A stretch of DNA of 64,000 bases. It comes from Pseudodesulfovibrio sediminis (GTDB lineage Bacteria; Desulfobacterota; Desulfovibrionia; Desulfovibrionales; Desulfovibrionaceae). The notes under the pieces are model-generated. The model ran no database searches and was not told the DNA's origin. It was given only the letters and a program-made list of their open reading frames with translations. Within the stretch, counting starts at the first letter, position 1. Every line of letters begins with the position of its first letter. This document shows positions 1 to 12,751 of this stretch, piece by piece. The DNA is taken from positions 629,001 to 693,000 of the forward strand of contig NZ_AP024485.1 in the NCBI RefSeq assembly GCF_020886695.1, in the 5' to 3' direction. The translations under genes and the position numbers were made by a program.

Positions 1-100
1 ACTCGGAAAATATCTTTGTAATGCAAAAGAATTAAGATTATATCCTCATTCACATTGAATACGGACTCAATCCAAACTGCCCACAAGAGGAGCCAACCGC

Positions 101-589
101 ATGCGCGACGCCACTGAACAGGATCTTCCCAGGATCGTAGCCATATATAACTCTACTGTCAGATCCCGTCAGTCTACCGCTGACACGGAAGAGGTCTCGG
201 TGGAATCAAAGCGCTCCTGGTTTCGTGGTCATGTCCCTGGCAAACGGCCCATCCTTGTCCATGAAGAAGGCGAGCAAATCGCTGCCTGGGTCAGCTTTGA
301 ATCCTTTTATGGTCGCCCGGCCTATAGGCATACGGCAGAAATCAGTATTTACATCGCCCCCGAGTTTCGTAGACAGGGACTGGGACGCAGATTGCTCCAA
401 GAAGCCCTAGAGCTCTGCCCGGCACTCTGTATAAAGACGATTCTCGGGTATATATTCTCTCATAATGAGCCGAGCCTGAAACTTTTTCAGTCCTTTGGCT
501 TTGAACAATGGGCTCATCTGCCTGACATCGCAGAAATGGATGACCAAGAGTACAGCCTGTCGATCTTTGGAAAAAGAGTAATTCCTTGA
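101..589 (+). CDS. GNAT family N-acetyltransferase, phosphinothricin acetyltransferase-like
   Basis: A 162-residue protein that should move an acetyl group from acetyl-CoA to an amine, probably on a small molecule. The N-terminus (RDATEQDLPRIVAIYN) is typical of the phosphinothricin/methionine-sulfoximine acetyltransferase branch. The acetyl-CoA pyrophosphate loop is visible near residue 90 as RRQGLGRRLL, followed by a HNEPSLKLFQSFGF stretch usual for the C-terminal half of the fold. The start is fixed by GAGGAG eight bases upstream of the ATG. It is a single-gene unit, followed by a candidate terminator. The substrate cannot be read from sequence. Confidence 0.85.
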   Translation: MRDATEQDLPRIVAIYNSTVRSRQSTADTEEVSVESKRSWFRGHVPGKRPILVHEEGEQIAAWVSFESFYGRPAYRHTAEISIYIAPEFRRQGLGRRLLQEALELCPALCIKTILGYIFSHNEPSLKLFQSFGFEQWAHLPDIAEMDDQEYSLSIFGKRVIP

Positions 590-651
590 ATCTCCCAATC
601 CCCGATACACAAAGTGAAACAAACGCCCGAAAGACCAATTCATACGCTTTC

Positions 652-691
652 GGAAAAAGAATCATGGATGTTTCATGATTCTCTCTTTCTT
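652..691 (+). terminator. Candidate rho-independent terminator after the GNAT gene
   Basis: A 9-bp perfect stem (AGAATCATG / CATGATTCT at 658-666 and 674-682) with a 7-base loop is followed by a pyrimidine run rich in T. The stem is AT-rich and the T run is broken by C, so it may be weak. Confidence 0.4.
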
Positions 692-766
692 TCCGGCCTC
701 CAACAGCCACAGCACCCCAGTTAACAACAAGTATAAGACCAAAGCGTTTCAAGGAGCTGCCTTTCT

Positions 767-2425
767 ATGATTCTTTCCCTTATAGCCAGCCTGTTCGGCG
801 GACTGGGCCTTTTTCTCCTTGGCATGCGCCTGATGACCAAGGGATTGAAGAATGCTGCAGGTAAAGCTTTGAGAACAATCCTGGGACGATGGACAAAAAC
901 ACCGTTTCGAGGTCTTGTTTCCGGCTTTATGATGACGGCACTGGTGCAGTCTTCCAGTGCCATAACCGTTGCAGTTATTGGTTTTGTTAACGCCGGCCTC
1001 ATGACCATGCCACAATCGGTCGGTGTCATTTTCGGCTCCAACATAGGTACGACCGTTACCAGTTGGATTGTAGCGGCCATTGGTATCAGTGTTAAAGTCA
1101 AAGCCTTGGCTCTACCGCTCCTTGGTATCGGCGCCCTGCTCCGGCTGACAAGCGGAGACTCCAACCGCAAACATATTGGCGATGCCCTGACCGGTTTCGG
1201 CCTCTTTTTCTTAGGGATTGAGATACTGCAGTCGAGCTTTCAGGACATTGGCAACATCATCGACTTGGCTTCATTCAATATTGGAGGACTCCCGGGCGCT
1301 CTTCTCTTTGTTGTCATCGGTTCAATTTTAACTCTGCTCATGCAAAGCTCCAGCGCGGCCATGGCAATTGTACTGACAGCAGCCATGTCTGGAATTATCA
1401 CCATCGAAAGCGCAGCCGCTGCTACAATCGGCACAAATATCGGTACAACATCCACAGCGTTGTTCTCGGTCATTGGAGCCACACATAACGCGAAGAAAGT
1501 GGCTGGGGCCCATATCATTTTCAACCTTGTCACCGGCGTGGTCGCCATTATGATCATTCCATTCCTGCTCCATGCCGTGGAATGGTTCTCGACCATTGAC
1601 GGCACCGCGGATGTCGCGGCTACGCTCGCTCTTTTCCACACGGTATTCAACGTGCTCGGAGTGAGTCTCTTCCTGCCATTTACCAACAGACTCGTAAGCT
1701 TTCTCGATAAACACATCGGCAGGGATATTGCCATGCTCGGCAAGCCCAAATATCTGGACGACAACGTTCTCGCCACCCCACAACTGGCCATGGACGCTCT
1801 TTTCCTGGAGTTGGGAAGACTGGGGGAAATGACACGCGAGGCATGCCAAAAAGCGATTACGTCCAAGTTCCGCTCCAAGGAATTCATCAAAGACAAAACC
1901 GCCATGGATACTCTTATTGATGCCATCAAGAAATACTGTGTCAAAATTCAACTTCTCGATCTGCCGGAACCAATCGGCCTCAAATTGTCCCCTTCCATCC
2001 GGGTTATCCAATACTACAGGAAGACAATCGATATCATAAGCGAAGTGTCACAAAGCCACGTCCTTCTTTCACATTCTCTGCCAGAAGCGGCCTCGCTCTC
2101 TGCCCGGGATTACCGCAGGGCTGTCAGAGACATCCTCAACGTTGCCCACACACCCTGCGCGCCGGAATTCATGAATTTGACGCAATTGTTGCACGAACTT
2201 GACGATGCCTACCATGAGCTCAAAGATGAATTGCTTATAGTGGGTGCACAGGGAACGGTGGAGTTGAATACCATGGTTGACCTGCTGGATTATTATTCGT
2301 CGATGCGCAAAATGTATGAACAAGCCATCAAAGGCACCATCTACTGGTCGCAACTCAGAGACAAAAGCCTGACCTGCGCCAACGCCGAAGAAAAGAACGA
2401 ATACGCCTGGCAACAAGAAGCATAA
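767..2425 (+). CDS. Na+/phosphate cotransporter family protein with PhoU-like C-terminal domain
   Basis: A 552-residue membrane protein of the bacterial NptA/YjbB type, expected to move phosphate with sodium. The first 320 residues form two inverted transport repeats, each carrying the family signature QSSSA (VQSSSAITVAV near residue 63 and MQSSSAAMAIV near residue 190) and a GTNIGTT motif. Residues from about 350 to 540 are soluble and helical, as expected for a PhoU-like domain that may regulate transport. AAGGAG precedes the ATG by ten bases. The next gene follows after 32 bases and is probably cotranscribed. Direction of transport (uptake or efflux) is not decided by the sequence. Confidence 0.88.
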   Translation: MILSLIASLFGGLGLFLLGMRLMTKGLKNAAGKALRTILGRWTKTPFRGLVSGFMMTALVQSSSAITVAVIGFVNAGLMTMPQSVGVIFGSNIGTTVTSWIVAAIGISVKVKALALPLLGIGALLRLTSGDSNRKHIGDALTGFGLFFLGIEILQSSFQDIGNIIDLASFNIGGLPGALLFVVIGSILTLLMQSSSAAMAIVLTAAMSGIITIESAAAATIGTNIGTTSTALFSVIGATHNAKKVAGAHIIFNLVTGVVAIMIIPFLLHAVEWFSTIDGTADVAATLALFHTVFNVLGVSLFLPFTNRLVSFLDKHIGRDIAMLGKPKYLDDNVLATPQLAMDALFLELGRLGEMTREACQKAITSKFRSKEFIKDKTAMDTLIDAIKKYCVKIQLLDLPEPIGLKLSPSIRVIQYYRKTIDIISEVSQSHVLLSHSLPEAASLSARDYRRAVRDILNVAHTPCAPEFMNLTQLLHELDDAYHELKDELLIVGAQGTVELNTMVDLLDYYSSMRKMYEQAIKGTIYWSQLRDKSLTCANAEEKNEYAWQQEA

Positions 2426-2457
2426 CCTGATACTTTTCACTTCAGGAGAAATAACCC

Positions 2458-3498
2458 ATGAAAAATAGCCGAATTGCACTCATACTTATTGCCTGTGCTG
2501 CACTGCTTGCAGTGGGGGCATATGTTCTTTTCCAAAAGCAGGCCCCAAGCGGCCCCATGCTTCGAGCCGAAGCCGTCCAGCCACCCGATACGCCCGCCAA
2601 AGCACCGGACTGGGTAAATGGTGGCCAAAAAACTCAGCCGGACTACACTCCATCAACCACTGCCCCCGAAGCCCCCAAAGAGACACTGGAAACTCAGCCC
2701 GTAAAAGAAGTGAAACCGCTTGAAATAGCAGAAGACAAGGTTGTCTCATTCACTTTTGTCGAGTCGCTTACCGAGTTCATGTTGGATCGTTTTCAACCGC
2801 AAGGACCACACGGCAAGCCTGCCACGCTGATTTCTTCAATCGCACTCAATCGCTATTTCGGTCGCGAGTTGGAGGGTTTTAACACTGAGGGAGATGACAT
2901 CAACGCCTCTCGTAAATCCGTGTTGGACTATGCTTTCAACCCAACCATGATCAAGACTCTGTACGATCTTTACGCTTCGGCTTTCATGATTCATCTGGTC
3001 GACACCGCGTCCACCGATGAACGCGAGTATGTTGTTGGAAAGAAAGAGGAAATACGGACACTGACAAATGAAGAAATTCAGGTCATGCTCAAACTCAACA
3101 GTCGCCGCATCGAGCGGACCGCCGATCTGTTCAGAACCATGGGATCCAGCCCTGAATTCATCGAGATGACTTCCAAATATCGCAGACTGGCCCAGGCGGT
3201 GGGACGAGCCAACAGCCAACTCCAGGATACTATTGCCGACGGAAAGAATTCCACCAATGCCAGCAAACGATTCCAACAGGCCATCTTGCAACGGGAGCAA
3301 GCCAAAACCGCTTTGGTCACGTATCTGAAACAGGTCTGCCAATCCTGTTCCGATACAGAACTGTTCTATCTCTCACAATGGGCCTACAGACGATATCAAA
3401 ACGGCCCCGAGAATATTGCGGACTCCTTTGTCGCAGCAGCAGACATCATGGATGACCTTGCCGCCCGTTTCAGAGCACAAGCGGATGAAATAAAGTAA
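2458..3498 (+). CDS. Membrane-anchored protein of unknown function
   Basis: I do not recognise a family for this 346-residue protein. It starts with a short basic segment and one hydrophobic helix (residues 5-26, LILIACAALLAVGAYVLF), which looks like a signal anchor, then has a proline-rich linker (about residues 32-85) and a helical body rich in charged residues. Two cysteines four apart (QVCQSCSD, near residue 296) are the only notable pair. AGGAG lies upstream of the ATG. The close spacing to the upstream transporter gene suggests an operon, so a role at the cell envelope alongside that transporter is possible but only inferred. Confidence 0.7.
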   Translation: MKNSRIALILIACAALLAVGAYVLFQKQAPSGPMLRAEAVQPPDTPAKAPDWVNGGQKTQPDYTPSTTAPEAPKETLETQPVKEVKPLEIAEDKVVSFTFVESLTEFMLDRFQPQGPHGKPATLISSIALNRYFGRELEGFNTEGDDINASRKSVLDYAFNPTMIKTLYDLYASAFMIHLVDTASTDEREYVVGKKEEIRTLTNEEIQVMLKLNSRRIERTADLFRTMGSSPEFIEMTSKYRRLAQAVGRANSQLQDTIADGKNSTNASKRFQQAILQREQAKTALVTYLKQVCQSCSDTELFYLSQWAYRRYQNGPENIADSFVAAADIMDDLAARFRAQADEIK

Positions 3499-3519
3499 TC
3501 ATTACCAACTTGTTGCATC

Positions 3520-3577
3520 AACTCCTTTTTATGCTTATCTTGCCCGATAGCAAGAAGAGCATAAAAAGGAGTTTTTT
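3520..3577 (+). promoter_or_regulatory. Long hairpin that acts as terminator and buries the next gene's Shine-Dalgarno
   Basis: The left arm begins at 3520 and the right arm ends at 3573. The outer 16 bp are perfect, the inner part continues for eight more pairs with one mismatch and one G-T pair, and the loop is CCGATA. Six T residues follow at once, so the element fits an intrinsic terminator for the upstream operon. The AAGGAG that serves the downstream ATG at 3578 (positions 3565-3570) is inside the right arm, so the same hairpin would hide it in any transcript containing both arms. Confidence 0.75.
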
Positions 3578-4960
3578 ATGTATTTCAAACAGATTACTAC
3601 TCCCGGTCTCGGCTGTTTTTCCTATGTCATAGGGTGTCCGTCTGCCGGTGAAATGATCGTCGTCGACCCCAAACGCGATGTCGAAGACTATCTCAACATT
3701 TCCCGCGAAGAAGGCATGAAAATCGTTCATGTCATTGATACTCATGTGCATGCGGATCATATCTCAGGCGCTCAGGAGCTGAAATCACACACCGGCTGCG
3801 ACATCATGATGTACGAAACTTCGCCCGTCTCCTATGAGTTCACCCCACTCAAGGAAGAGCAAAAACTGACTATCGGAAGCGCAGCGCTCGAAGTGCTGCA
3901 CACCCCTGGTCATACTCCCGACGCATTGTCTCTGCTGGTCACAGACCTGACCCGAGGCAATGAGCCGTGGATGCTGCTCACAGGCGATGTTCTTTTCGTC
4001 AACGATATTGGCCGTCCGGATCTGGTCGGCGATGCGAAACTTGATGAGCAGATCCAGAATCTCTGGAACACTCTCTACATCAAATTCAAAAAGTTCCCTG
4101 ACAGCCTTGAGGTCTTTCCCGCCCACGGAGCAGGGTCACTGTGTGGTCGAGGCATGAGCTCCAAACCCAGCTCGACACTGGGTTTTGAACGACGTCACAA
4201 CGCCATGCTCGGCTTTGACACCTATGAAGACTTTCATAAGGAAATGAGCAAGGAATTCCCGGCCCGTCCCAAATCCTTCACCCATATCATCTCAACAAAC
4301 GCCGGAGGGGCTCCCCTGCTCGAACGCTGCCCCCTGGATCTTGCCATGGAGCCCATGCGCTTCGAGGAGAAAATGCTGGCAGGAGCCGTGGTCATCGACG
4401 TCCGCGATGCCGCAGCCTATGCCGGATACCATATTCCCGGCTCCATCAATATCGGATTTGAACCAAGCCTGGCTAACTGGGTCGGCATGGTTGTGGATCC
4501 CGGAGCAGACATCCTCTTGGTCGTTTCTTCCAGGGAAGACTATGAGCGTATGCGGATAGAGCTTCATCGAATCGGCTACGACAACATCTTCGGCTACCTG
4601 GCCGGCGGCATTCAATCATGGGTCTTCAGCGGTCGTCCCGTTGACAAGCTTTCCATCGACTCCGCTCAGGACCTCCAAACGTGTCAGGACCAGAGCAAAC
4701 CGATCAGCCTCATTGACGTTCGTACACCCAACGAAGTTGCCCAGTCTAGAATACCAGGATCAGTCAACATCCCGCTGGCAGACATACTTGCCGGGAAATT
4801 CGACCTGCCGGAAGACGAACACCACTTGCTTTATTGCGCTGGAGGATACCGCTCGAACATCGCGGCCTCCTATCTGCAAAAGCATGGGTATTGGAATGTA
4901 CGCGGACTGGCCGGAGGATTCCTGGCTTGGAACAGGGCCGGCTACAGTACGGAAAAGTAA
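3578..4960 (+). CDS. MBL-fold persulfide dioxygenase-like protein with two rhodanese domains
   Basis: A 460-residue protein of the ETHE1/CstB type. The N-terminal metallo-beta-lactamase domain (1-245) has the metal motif HVHADH at 56-61, HTPGHT at 108-113, LLTGDVLF around D137 and PAHGAG at 181-186, as in iron persulfide dioxygenases that turn glutathione or CoA persulfide into sulfite. The first rhodanese-like domain (about 268-350) has VSSRE where the catalytic cysteine loop should be, so it is a pseudo-rhodanese. The second (about 375-455) keeps the cysteine at 420 in LYCAGGYRS. This order matches what is known for CstB. It probably handles sulfane sulfur in a sulfide-producing cell. The start ATG is seven bases after AAGGAG. 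Confidence 0.88.
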   Translation: MYFKQITTPGLGCFSYVIGCPSAGEMIVVDPKRDVEDYLNISREEGMKIVHVIDTHVHADHISGAQELKSHTGCDIMMYETSPVSYEFTPLKEEQKLTIGSAALEVLHTPGHTPDALSLLVTDLTRGNEPWMLLTGDVLFVNDIGRPDLVGDAKLDEQIQNLWNTLYIKFKKFPDSLEVFPAHGAGSLCGRGMSSKPSSTLGFERRHNAMLGFDTYEDFHKEMSKEFPARPKSFTHIISTNAGGAPLLERCPLDLAMEPMRFEEKMLAGAVVIDVRDAAAYAGYHIPGSINIGFEPSLANWVGMVVDPGADILLVVSSREDYERMRIELHRIGYDNIFGYLAGGIQSWVFSGRPVDKLSIDSAQDLQTCQDQSKPISLIDVRTPNEVAQSRIPGSVNIPLADILAGKFDLPEDEHHLLYCAGGYRSNIAASYLQKHGYWNVRGLAGGFLAWNRAGYSTEK

Positions 4961-4980
4961 CACACCGTTTACACACACTA

Positions 4981-5015
4981 ACAAGGCCTCGGTTGTTCCG
5001 AGGCCTTGTATTTTA
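4981..5015 (+). terminator. Rho-independent terminator
   Basis: A perfect 12-bp GC-rich stem (4981-4992 with 4998-5009), five-base loop, then ATTTTATT. It ends the MBL-rhodanese transcript. The convergent gene on the other strand stops at 5013, inside the tail. Confidence 0.9.
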
Positions 5016-7199
5016 TTCAGGGAAATTGGCTGTTTTCACCACTGTCATATCCGGTTGAAACCATACGGCCGATGTCCCGGGAAACTCTTTATCCAACAGG
5101 AAAAGGCCGTCCTCTGCTCCGGCAATCATGAGAGTCGTCGCCAAAGCATCCGCTTCTTCAGCGGTCGCGGCTACCACGGTCACCCCAATCGCCTCTGTAG
5201 CAGGAGCCATGCTGATCGGATCAAGGACATGGTGACGCTTGATGTGCTGACCATTGCTCTCACTCATCACGAACTGTTGATAATCCCCTGATCCGCAAAC
5301 GCCCTTTTCACGAATCCGGATCAAGCCATACACCTGTCGGGTTCTGGGGTGCCTGATACCCACAGTCCACCATCTGTGGCCAAAACAATAAAAATCACCG
5401 CCAGCCTCAACAATACCTGCCTTGATGTGCAGCTCGCGCAACAAGGCGACTGCGGCGTCTATGACCGCGCCCTTGGCAATACCGCCTAGATCCAGTGCCA
5501 TACCCGTTTTTTTGAGCATGACCCGCCCTGTGGCATCATCAAGTTTGAGTAGCCTGTAGTTCACCAGATTTTGTTTGGCCTTGAGCACGCTTTCATCCAA
5601 CGCATAATACAGAGGTGAAGTCGTGGCAGCGCCGATTGTGGGATCAAAAACACCGCCTGTTTTTTTGCTTAAGGCCACGGTCCGTTGCAACAAATCAAAT
5701 GTCCGCCGTGAAGGATGCACCCAGGTACGTCCGGCCGCTCGATTGATACGGGCAACAGAACCATCGGTACTCCTGAAGTCATAGTCCCGCTGCAAAGCGC
5801 GTATGAATGCAATGGTCTTGTGCGCTGCGTCATCAGCAGCCTTCCTGCTCTCGGTCTGTAGCGTCAGTGTGACCACGGTTCCCATGGCAACATCGGTATA
5901 CGTATACACGCTTCGCTCATCGAAATGTCGGGATGCTCCTCCATACAGTATGGGGGTCACCCCGACTCCCACGATCAGCACACAACAGGATACAGCCAAC
6001 ACGAGGGTGTACCCTCGTCCCCAATGCAGATGACGATCAAGGATGGACCAAAGAAGCGGTATGCACAGGCACGCACCCAGAATGGCGACCACTTGCAGTA
6101 TTCGGCCGACCTCATAGGATGCCTGAACAACCAATCCCCCCAGAATGGGGCCAAGCAACAATCCTGCCCCCGCAGCAAGTTGCGTCATGCCAAAGACACG
6201 CCCCTGCCGATCATCAAGGGTCGACGCAACGGCCATGGATGAAGGCATGGAGATTGCTGTACCGAATCCCAACACACAGCCCCAGATCGCGTACTGCACC
6301 ACTGAAGCGGACATACCCAGACCATAGAGGCCGCAAGCACTCAGCAACATCCCCAAAACCACTTGGGAAGAACGTGGGACTTCACCGGAGAATCGGGAAA
6401 CCACCGGCAACGCAAGGCAAACGACCAGAGGGGGCAAGGCAAAAAGACTGCCGGTAACGAGGCCGCTTCGACCCAGAACCATAGTTAATAGTATTGGATA
6501 GAATGCCGCCATGGCTCCAACACCCGAGGCCCGCCCGGCTATGGCAAGATACAAGCTGACTCGATCTATTACGGCACCACGAGCTGCGCCCTCTTGTGTC
6601 TGTTTATCTGAATTGGTGTGAAAACCGTTCGGCAATGAAAACCCTGCAACGACTGCACTCAATCCCATACACAGTATGAGCCCAAACAGAACCGGTTCCA
6701 TCGACCGGTTGAAATACAACACACCGCCCAGAACAGGCCCCACGAAGAGCGCCACATTGAACACGAACGTGTGCAGGGCAAACCATTTTATCAGCTCTTT
6801 CTTTCGGCACAGACTGCCGAGAACGGCCATACCGATTGGCTTGATGCAACCAGCCGCAAGCCCAATGACAAACTGGACCATAAAAAGGACATGGACGGAC
6901 GGATCAAAATACGCGGTAAACGGTATCCCGGTTCCCACCGCGAGCATACACGTCAACGGGATGCGCGGACCGATTCTATCAGTCAGGATGCCCGCAACAG
7001 GTGCGGCCAGAACTCTGGCCAGAAAATATCCCGCAAAGCCCGTCCCGAGCCACATACCACTGACACGCTCATCAAGACTGAGAAGGGGCACGGCAAAAGA
7101 AAACAATCCAATCCCCACAGTGGACAGAAAGCCACACAGGAGAATGGCAAACGCCAATCTGTTTCGGTCTGCTGATGTGCGAAGGTTTGTATCTTTCAT
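5013..7199 (-). CDS. Fusion of an MFS transporter with FAD:protein FMN transferase (ApbE)
   Basis: A 728-residue fusion. Residues 1-390 are a 12-helix major facilitator transporter, with the typical DRIGPR loop at 74-79. An extra helix (about 397-420) then leads to a complete ApbE domain (430-728): MGTVVTLTL at 439-447, LDLGGIAKG at 569-577, EAGGD at 598-602, HHVLDP at 656-661 and the Mg-binding region DALATTL at 684-690. ApbE enzymes use FAD to attach FMN to threonine in proteins such as RnfD, RnfG and NqrB/C. An odd total of thirteen helices would place the enzyme outside, where RnfG needs it. The transporter's cargo is unknown; a flavin is an attractive guess. No good Shine-Dalgarno is visible before the ATG. 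It is the only apbE in the window, about 50 kb from the rnf operon. Confidence 0.9.
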   Translation of the reverse strand: MKDTNLRTSADRNRLAFAILLCGFLSTVGIGLFSFAVPLLSLDERVSGMWLGTGFAGYFLARVLAAPVAGILTDRIGPRIPLTCMLAVGTGIPFTAYFDPSVHVLFMVQFVIGLAAGCIKPIGMAVLGSLCRKKELIKWFALHTFVFNVALFVGPVLGGVLYFNRSMEPVLFGLILCMGLSAVVAGFSLPNGFHTNSDKQTQEGAARGAVIDRVSLYLAIAGRASGVGAMAAFYPILLTMVLGRSGLVTGSLFALPPLVVCLALPVVSRFSGEVPRSSQVVLGMLLSACGLYGLGMSASVVQYAIWGCVLGFGTAISMPSSMAVASTLDDRQGRVFGMTQLAAGAGLLLGPILGGLVVQASYEVGRILQVVAILGACLCIPLLWSILDRHLHWGRGYTLVLAVSCCVLIVGVGVTPILYGGASRHFDERSVYTYTDVAMGTVVTLTLQTESRKAADDAAHKTIAFIRALQRDYDFRSTDGSVARINRAAGRTWVHPSRRTFDLLQRTVALSKKTGGVFDPTIGAATTSPLYYALDESVLKAKQNLVNYRLLKLDDATGRVMLKKTGMALDLGGIAKGAVIDAAVALLRELHIKAGIVEAGGDFYCFGHRWWTVGIRHPRTRQVYGLIRIREKGVCGSGDYQQFVMSESNGQHIKRHHVLDPISMAPATEAIGVTVVAATAEEADALATTLMIAGAEDGLFLLDKEFPGTSAVWFQPDMTVVKTANFPE

Positions 7200-11055
<3,856 letters not shown>

Positions 11056-11078
11056 TCGCCCCTTCATATACAGTAAAG

Positions 11079-11108
11079 AAAAAGCCCCGCCATTTGGCGG
11101 GGCTTTTT
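11079..11108. terminator. Bidirectional rho-independent terminator
   Basis: A 13-bp stem (11079-11091 with 11096-11108) with loop ATTT, flanked by A and T runs on both sides, serves the PFOR gene on the plus strand and the CstA-type gene on the minus strand. Confidence 0.93.
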
Positions 11109-11150
11109 ATTATGCGTTAATCAGGATGGACCCTGATAACTCTACTGTAT

Positions 11151-12581
11151 TTAAGCTGATTCGTTGACGACTTCCGGCGTCTTGCGCAGGCCAAACTTCA
11201 ACATGAAGACAACAAACGCGGCGGCGGCAACCACAATCCCACCAACAACCGAGGTTTCATAGCTGAGATTAAACCCGATCTGCGCATTCATGATGAATGT
11301 CGTACAGACAGCAGTCATGAAGGTCGCAGGGACCGTGGCAATCCAATGCAGCTTGTTGCGCTGTGCCAGATACACAGCCGCAGTCCAAAGAACCAATGCG
11401 GCCAACGCCTGATTGGAGAAACCAAAGTAGCGCCAAATGGTGGAGAAGTTCTGCGTTGAAATCACGAACCCGAGAACAAACAACGGGATAGCAATCAACA
11501 AACGAGAAGATATCTTGCTCTGCCCCATCTTGAAGGTCTCGGACACGATGAGACGAGTTGAACGGAATGCGGTGTCACCACTGGTAATAGGCAGTACGAT
11601 GACAGCGAGAATGGCCAACCCACCACCGATGGGACCGAGCAGACCATGGGACACTCCGGCAACCACTGCGGCGGGAGAGCCGGAGCTGATCACTTCCTGA
11701 AGTGCAGCGGGGTCATTGTAAAAGGACATGCCCAGGGTGCACCAGATCAAGCCAATTATACCTTCGATGATCATGGCGCCGTAGAAAACGGAACGCCCTT
11801 CTCGTTCATTCTTCACGCAGCGAGCCATAAGCGGGGACTGGGTAGAATGGAACCCGGACAAAGCTGAACAGGAGATCGTGATGAAGAGCAACGGCCAGAT
11901 GGGCTTGTCGCCGGGGTGCGTGTTAACAGCGAAATCCAGATTTGGCAGCACAGCGTGCGGACTGGTGAAAAGCGCAATGGCCAATGCAGAGGTCATGACC
12001 AGCAACAACAGCCCCAGCAGCGGATAAAAACGACCGATGATCTTGTCAATGGGCAGGATCGTAGCCAGGAAGTAGTAGCCGAAGATAGCAGCCACATACC
12101 AACCGGTTGCAATGCCGGGAGTCAGTCCGTGGAGCAGTTTTGCCGGACTGAGCACAAAGACCACGCCAACCAGCATGAGCAGCACGAAAGAGAACACGCG
12201 CATCACCTGGCGGGCAGGCATGCCCAGATACTCGCCGACAACCTCGGGAATACTCGCGCCATTGTTACGCACGGAGAGCATACCGGAAAAATAGTCATGA
12301 ACGCCACCGGCGAAGATACACCCGATAACGATCCAGATCAAAGCCTGCGGTCCATAGAGGGCACCTAGAATAGGGCCGAAAATAGGCCCGATACCAGCGA
12401 TATCCAGGACCTGAATGAAAATGAGTTTCCATTTGGGCATCGGCATGTAGTCGATACCATCCTGAAGCGCATAGGCAGGAGTCTGCCGATTGGTGTCGAC
12501 TCCGAATACTTTATCCACGAATGTACCGTAAATGAAATAGCCCAACACAAGCAGGCCAACACAGAACAAAAAGAATAGCAT
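11151..12581 (-). CDS. CstA-family carbon starvation / probable pyruvate transporter, short form
   Basis: A 476-residue polytopic membrane protein of the CstA family, which includes the E. coli pyruvate carriers BtsT and CstA. It has the family's N-terminal signature region (GIGPIFGPILGALYGPQALIWI) and the GGVHDYFSGMLSVRNNGASIPE loop, followed by many hydrophobic helices. At about 480 residues it is much shorter than the roughly 700-residue E. coli proteins and fits the short form. A TTG nine bases upstream is in frame but abuts the Shine-Dalgarno GGGAGG, so the ATG at 12581 is chosen. The next genes upstream encode a LytS/LytR-type pair, the same pairing as BtsS/BtsR with btsT. With PFOR alongside, pyruvate is the likely substrate. 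Confidence 0.9.
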   Translation of the reverse strand: MLFFLFCVGLLVLGYFIYGTFVDKVFGVDTNRQTPAYALQDGIDYMPMPKWKLIFIQVLDIAGIGPIFGPILGALYGPQALIWIVIGCIFAGGVHDYFSGMLSVRNNGASIPEVVGEYLGMPARQVMRVFSFVLLMLVGVVFVLSPAKLLHGLTPGIATGWYVAAIFGYYFLATILPIDKIIGRFYPLLGLLLLVMTSALAIALFTSPHAVLPNLDFAVNTHPGDKPIWPLLFITISCSALSGFHSTQSPLMARCVKNEREGRSVFYGAMIIEGIIGLIWCTLGMSFYNDPAALQEVISSGSPAAVVAGVSHGLLGPIGGGLAILAVIVLPITSGDTAFRSTRLIVSETFKMGQSKISSRLLIAIPLFVLGFVISTQNFSTIWRYFGFSNQALAALVLWTAAVYLAQRNKLHWIATVPATFMTAVCTTFIMNAQIGFNLSYETSVVGGIVVAAAAFVVFMLKFGLRKTPEVVNESA

Positions 12582-12590
12582 GTAAAACAA

Positions 12591-12625
12591 CCTCCCAAAA
12601 AATGTTCAAAAAAACCTCTTGGGAG
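12591..12625 (-). promoter_or_regulatory. Inverted repeat covering the Shine-Dalgarno of the CstA-type gene
   Basis: CTCCCAA (12592-12598) and TTGGGAG (12619-12625) are 20 bases apart. On the transcript, the downstream arm overlaps the GGGAGG that serves the ATG at 12581. A seven-pair stem with a 20-base loop is modest, so the regulatory meaning is uncertain. Confidence 0.35.
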
Positions 12626-12751
12626 ACCGACTACGCCATCGTGGACGTTGTCTTCAACGACTGTTGGACGAAATGCCCTTTTTCACGACTGAACGCACCA
12701 GATCACCGGACGAAAAGACACGAACCAGGTCAAAAAAAGGGAAGGAACGGA

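Noticed and set aside
12591-12751. LytTR binding repeats ahead of the CstA-type gene
   Set aside because: GTTG-containing candidates near 12645-12665 are 16 bases apart and poorly matched, not the usual spacing of about two helical turns.
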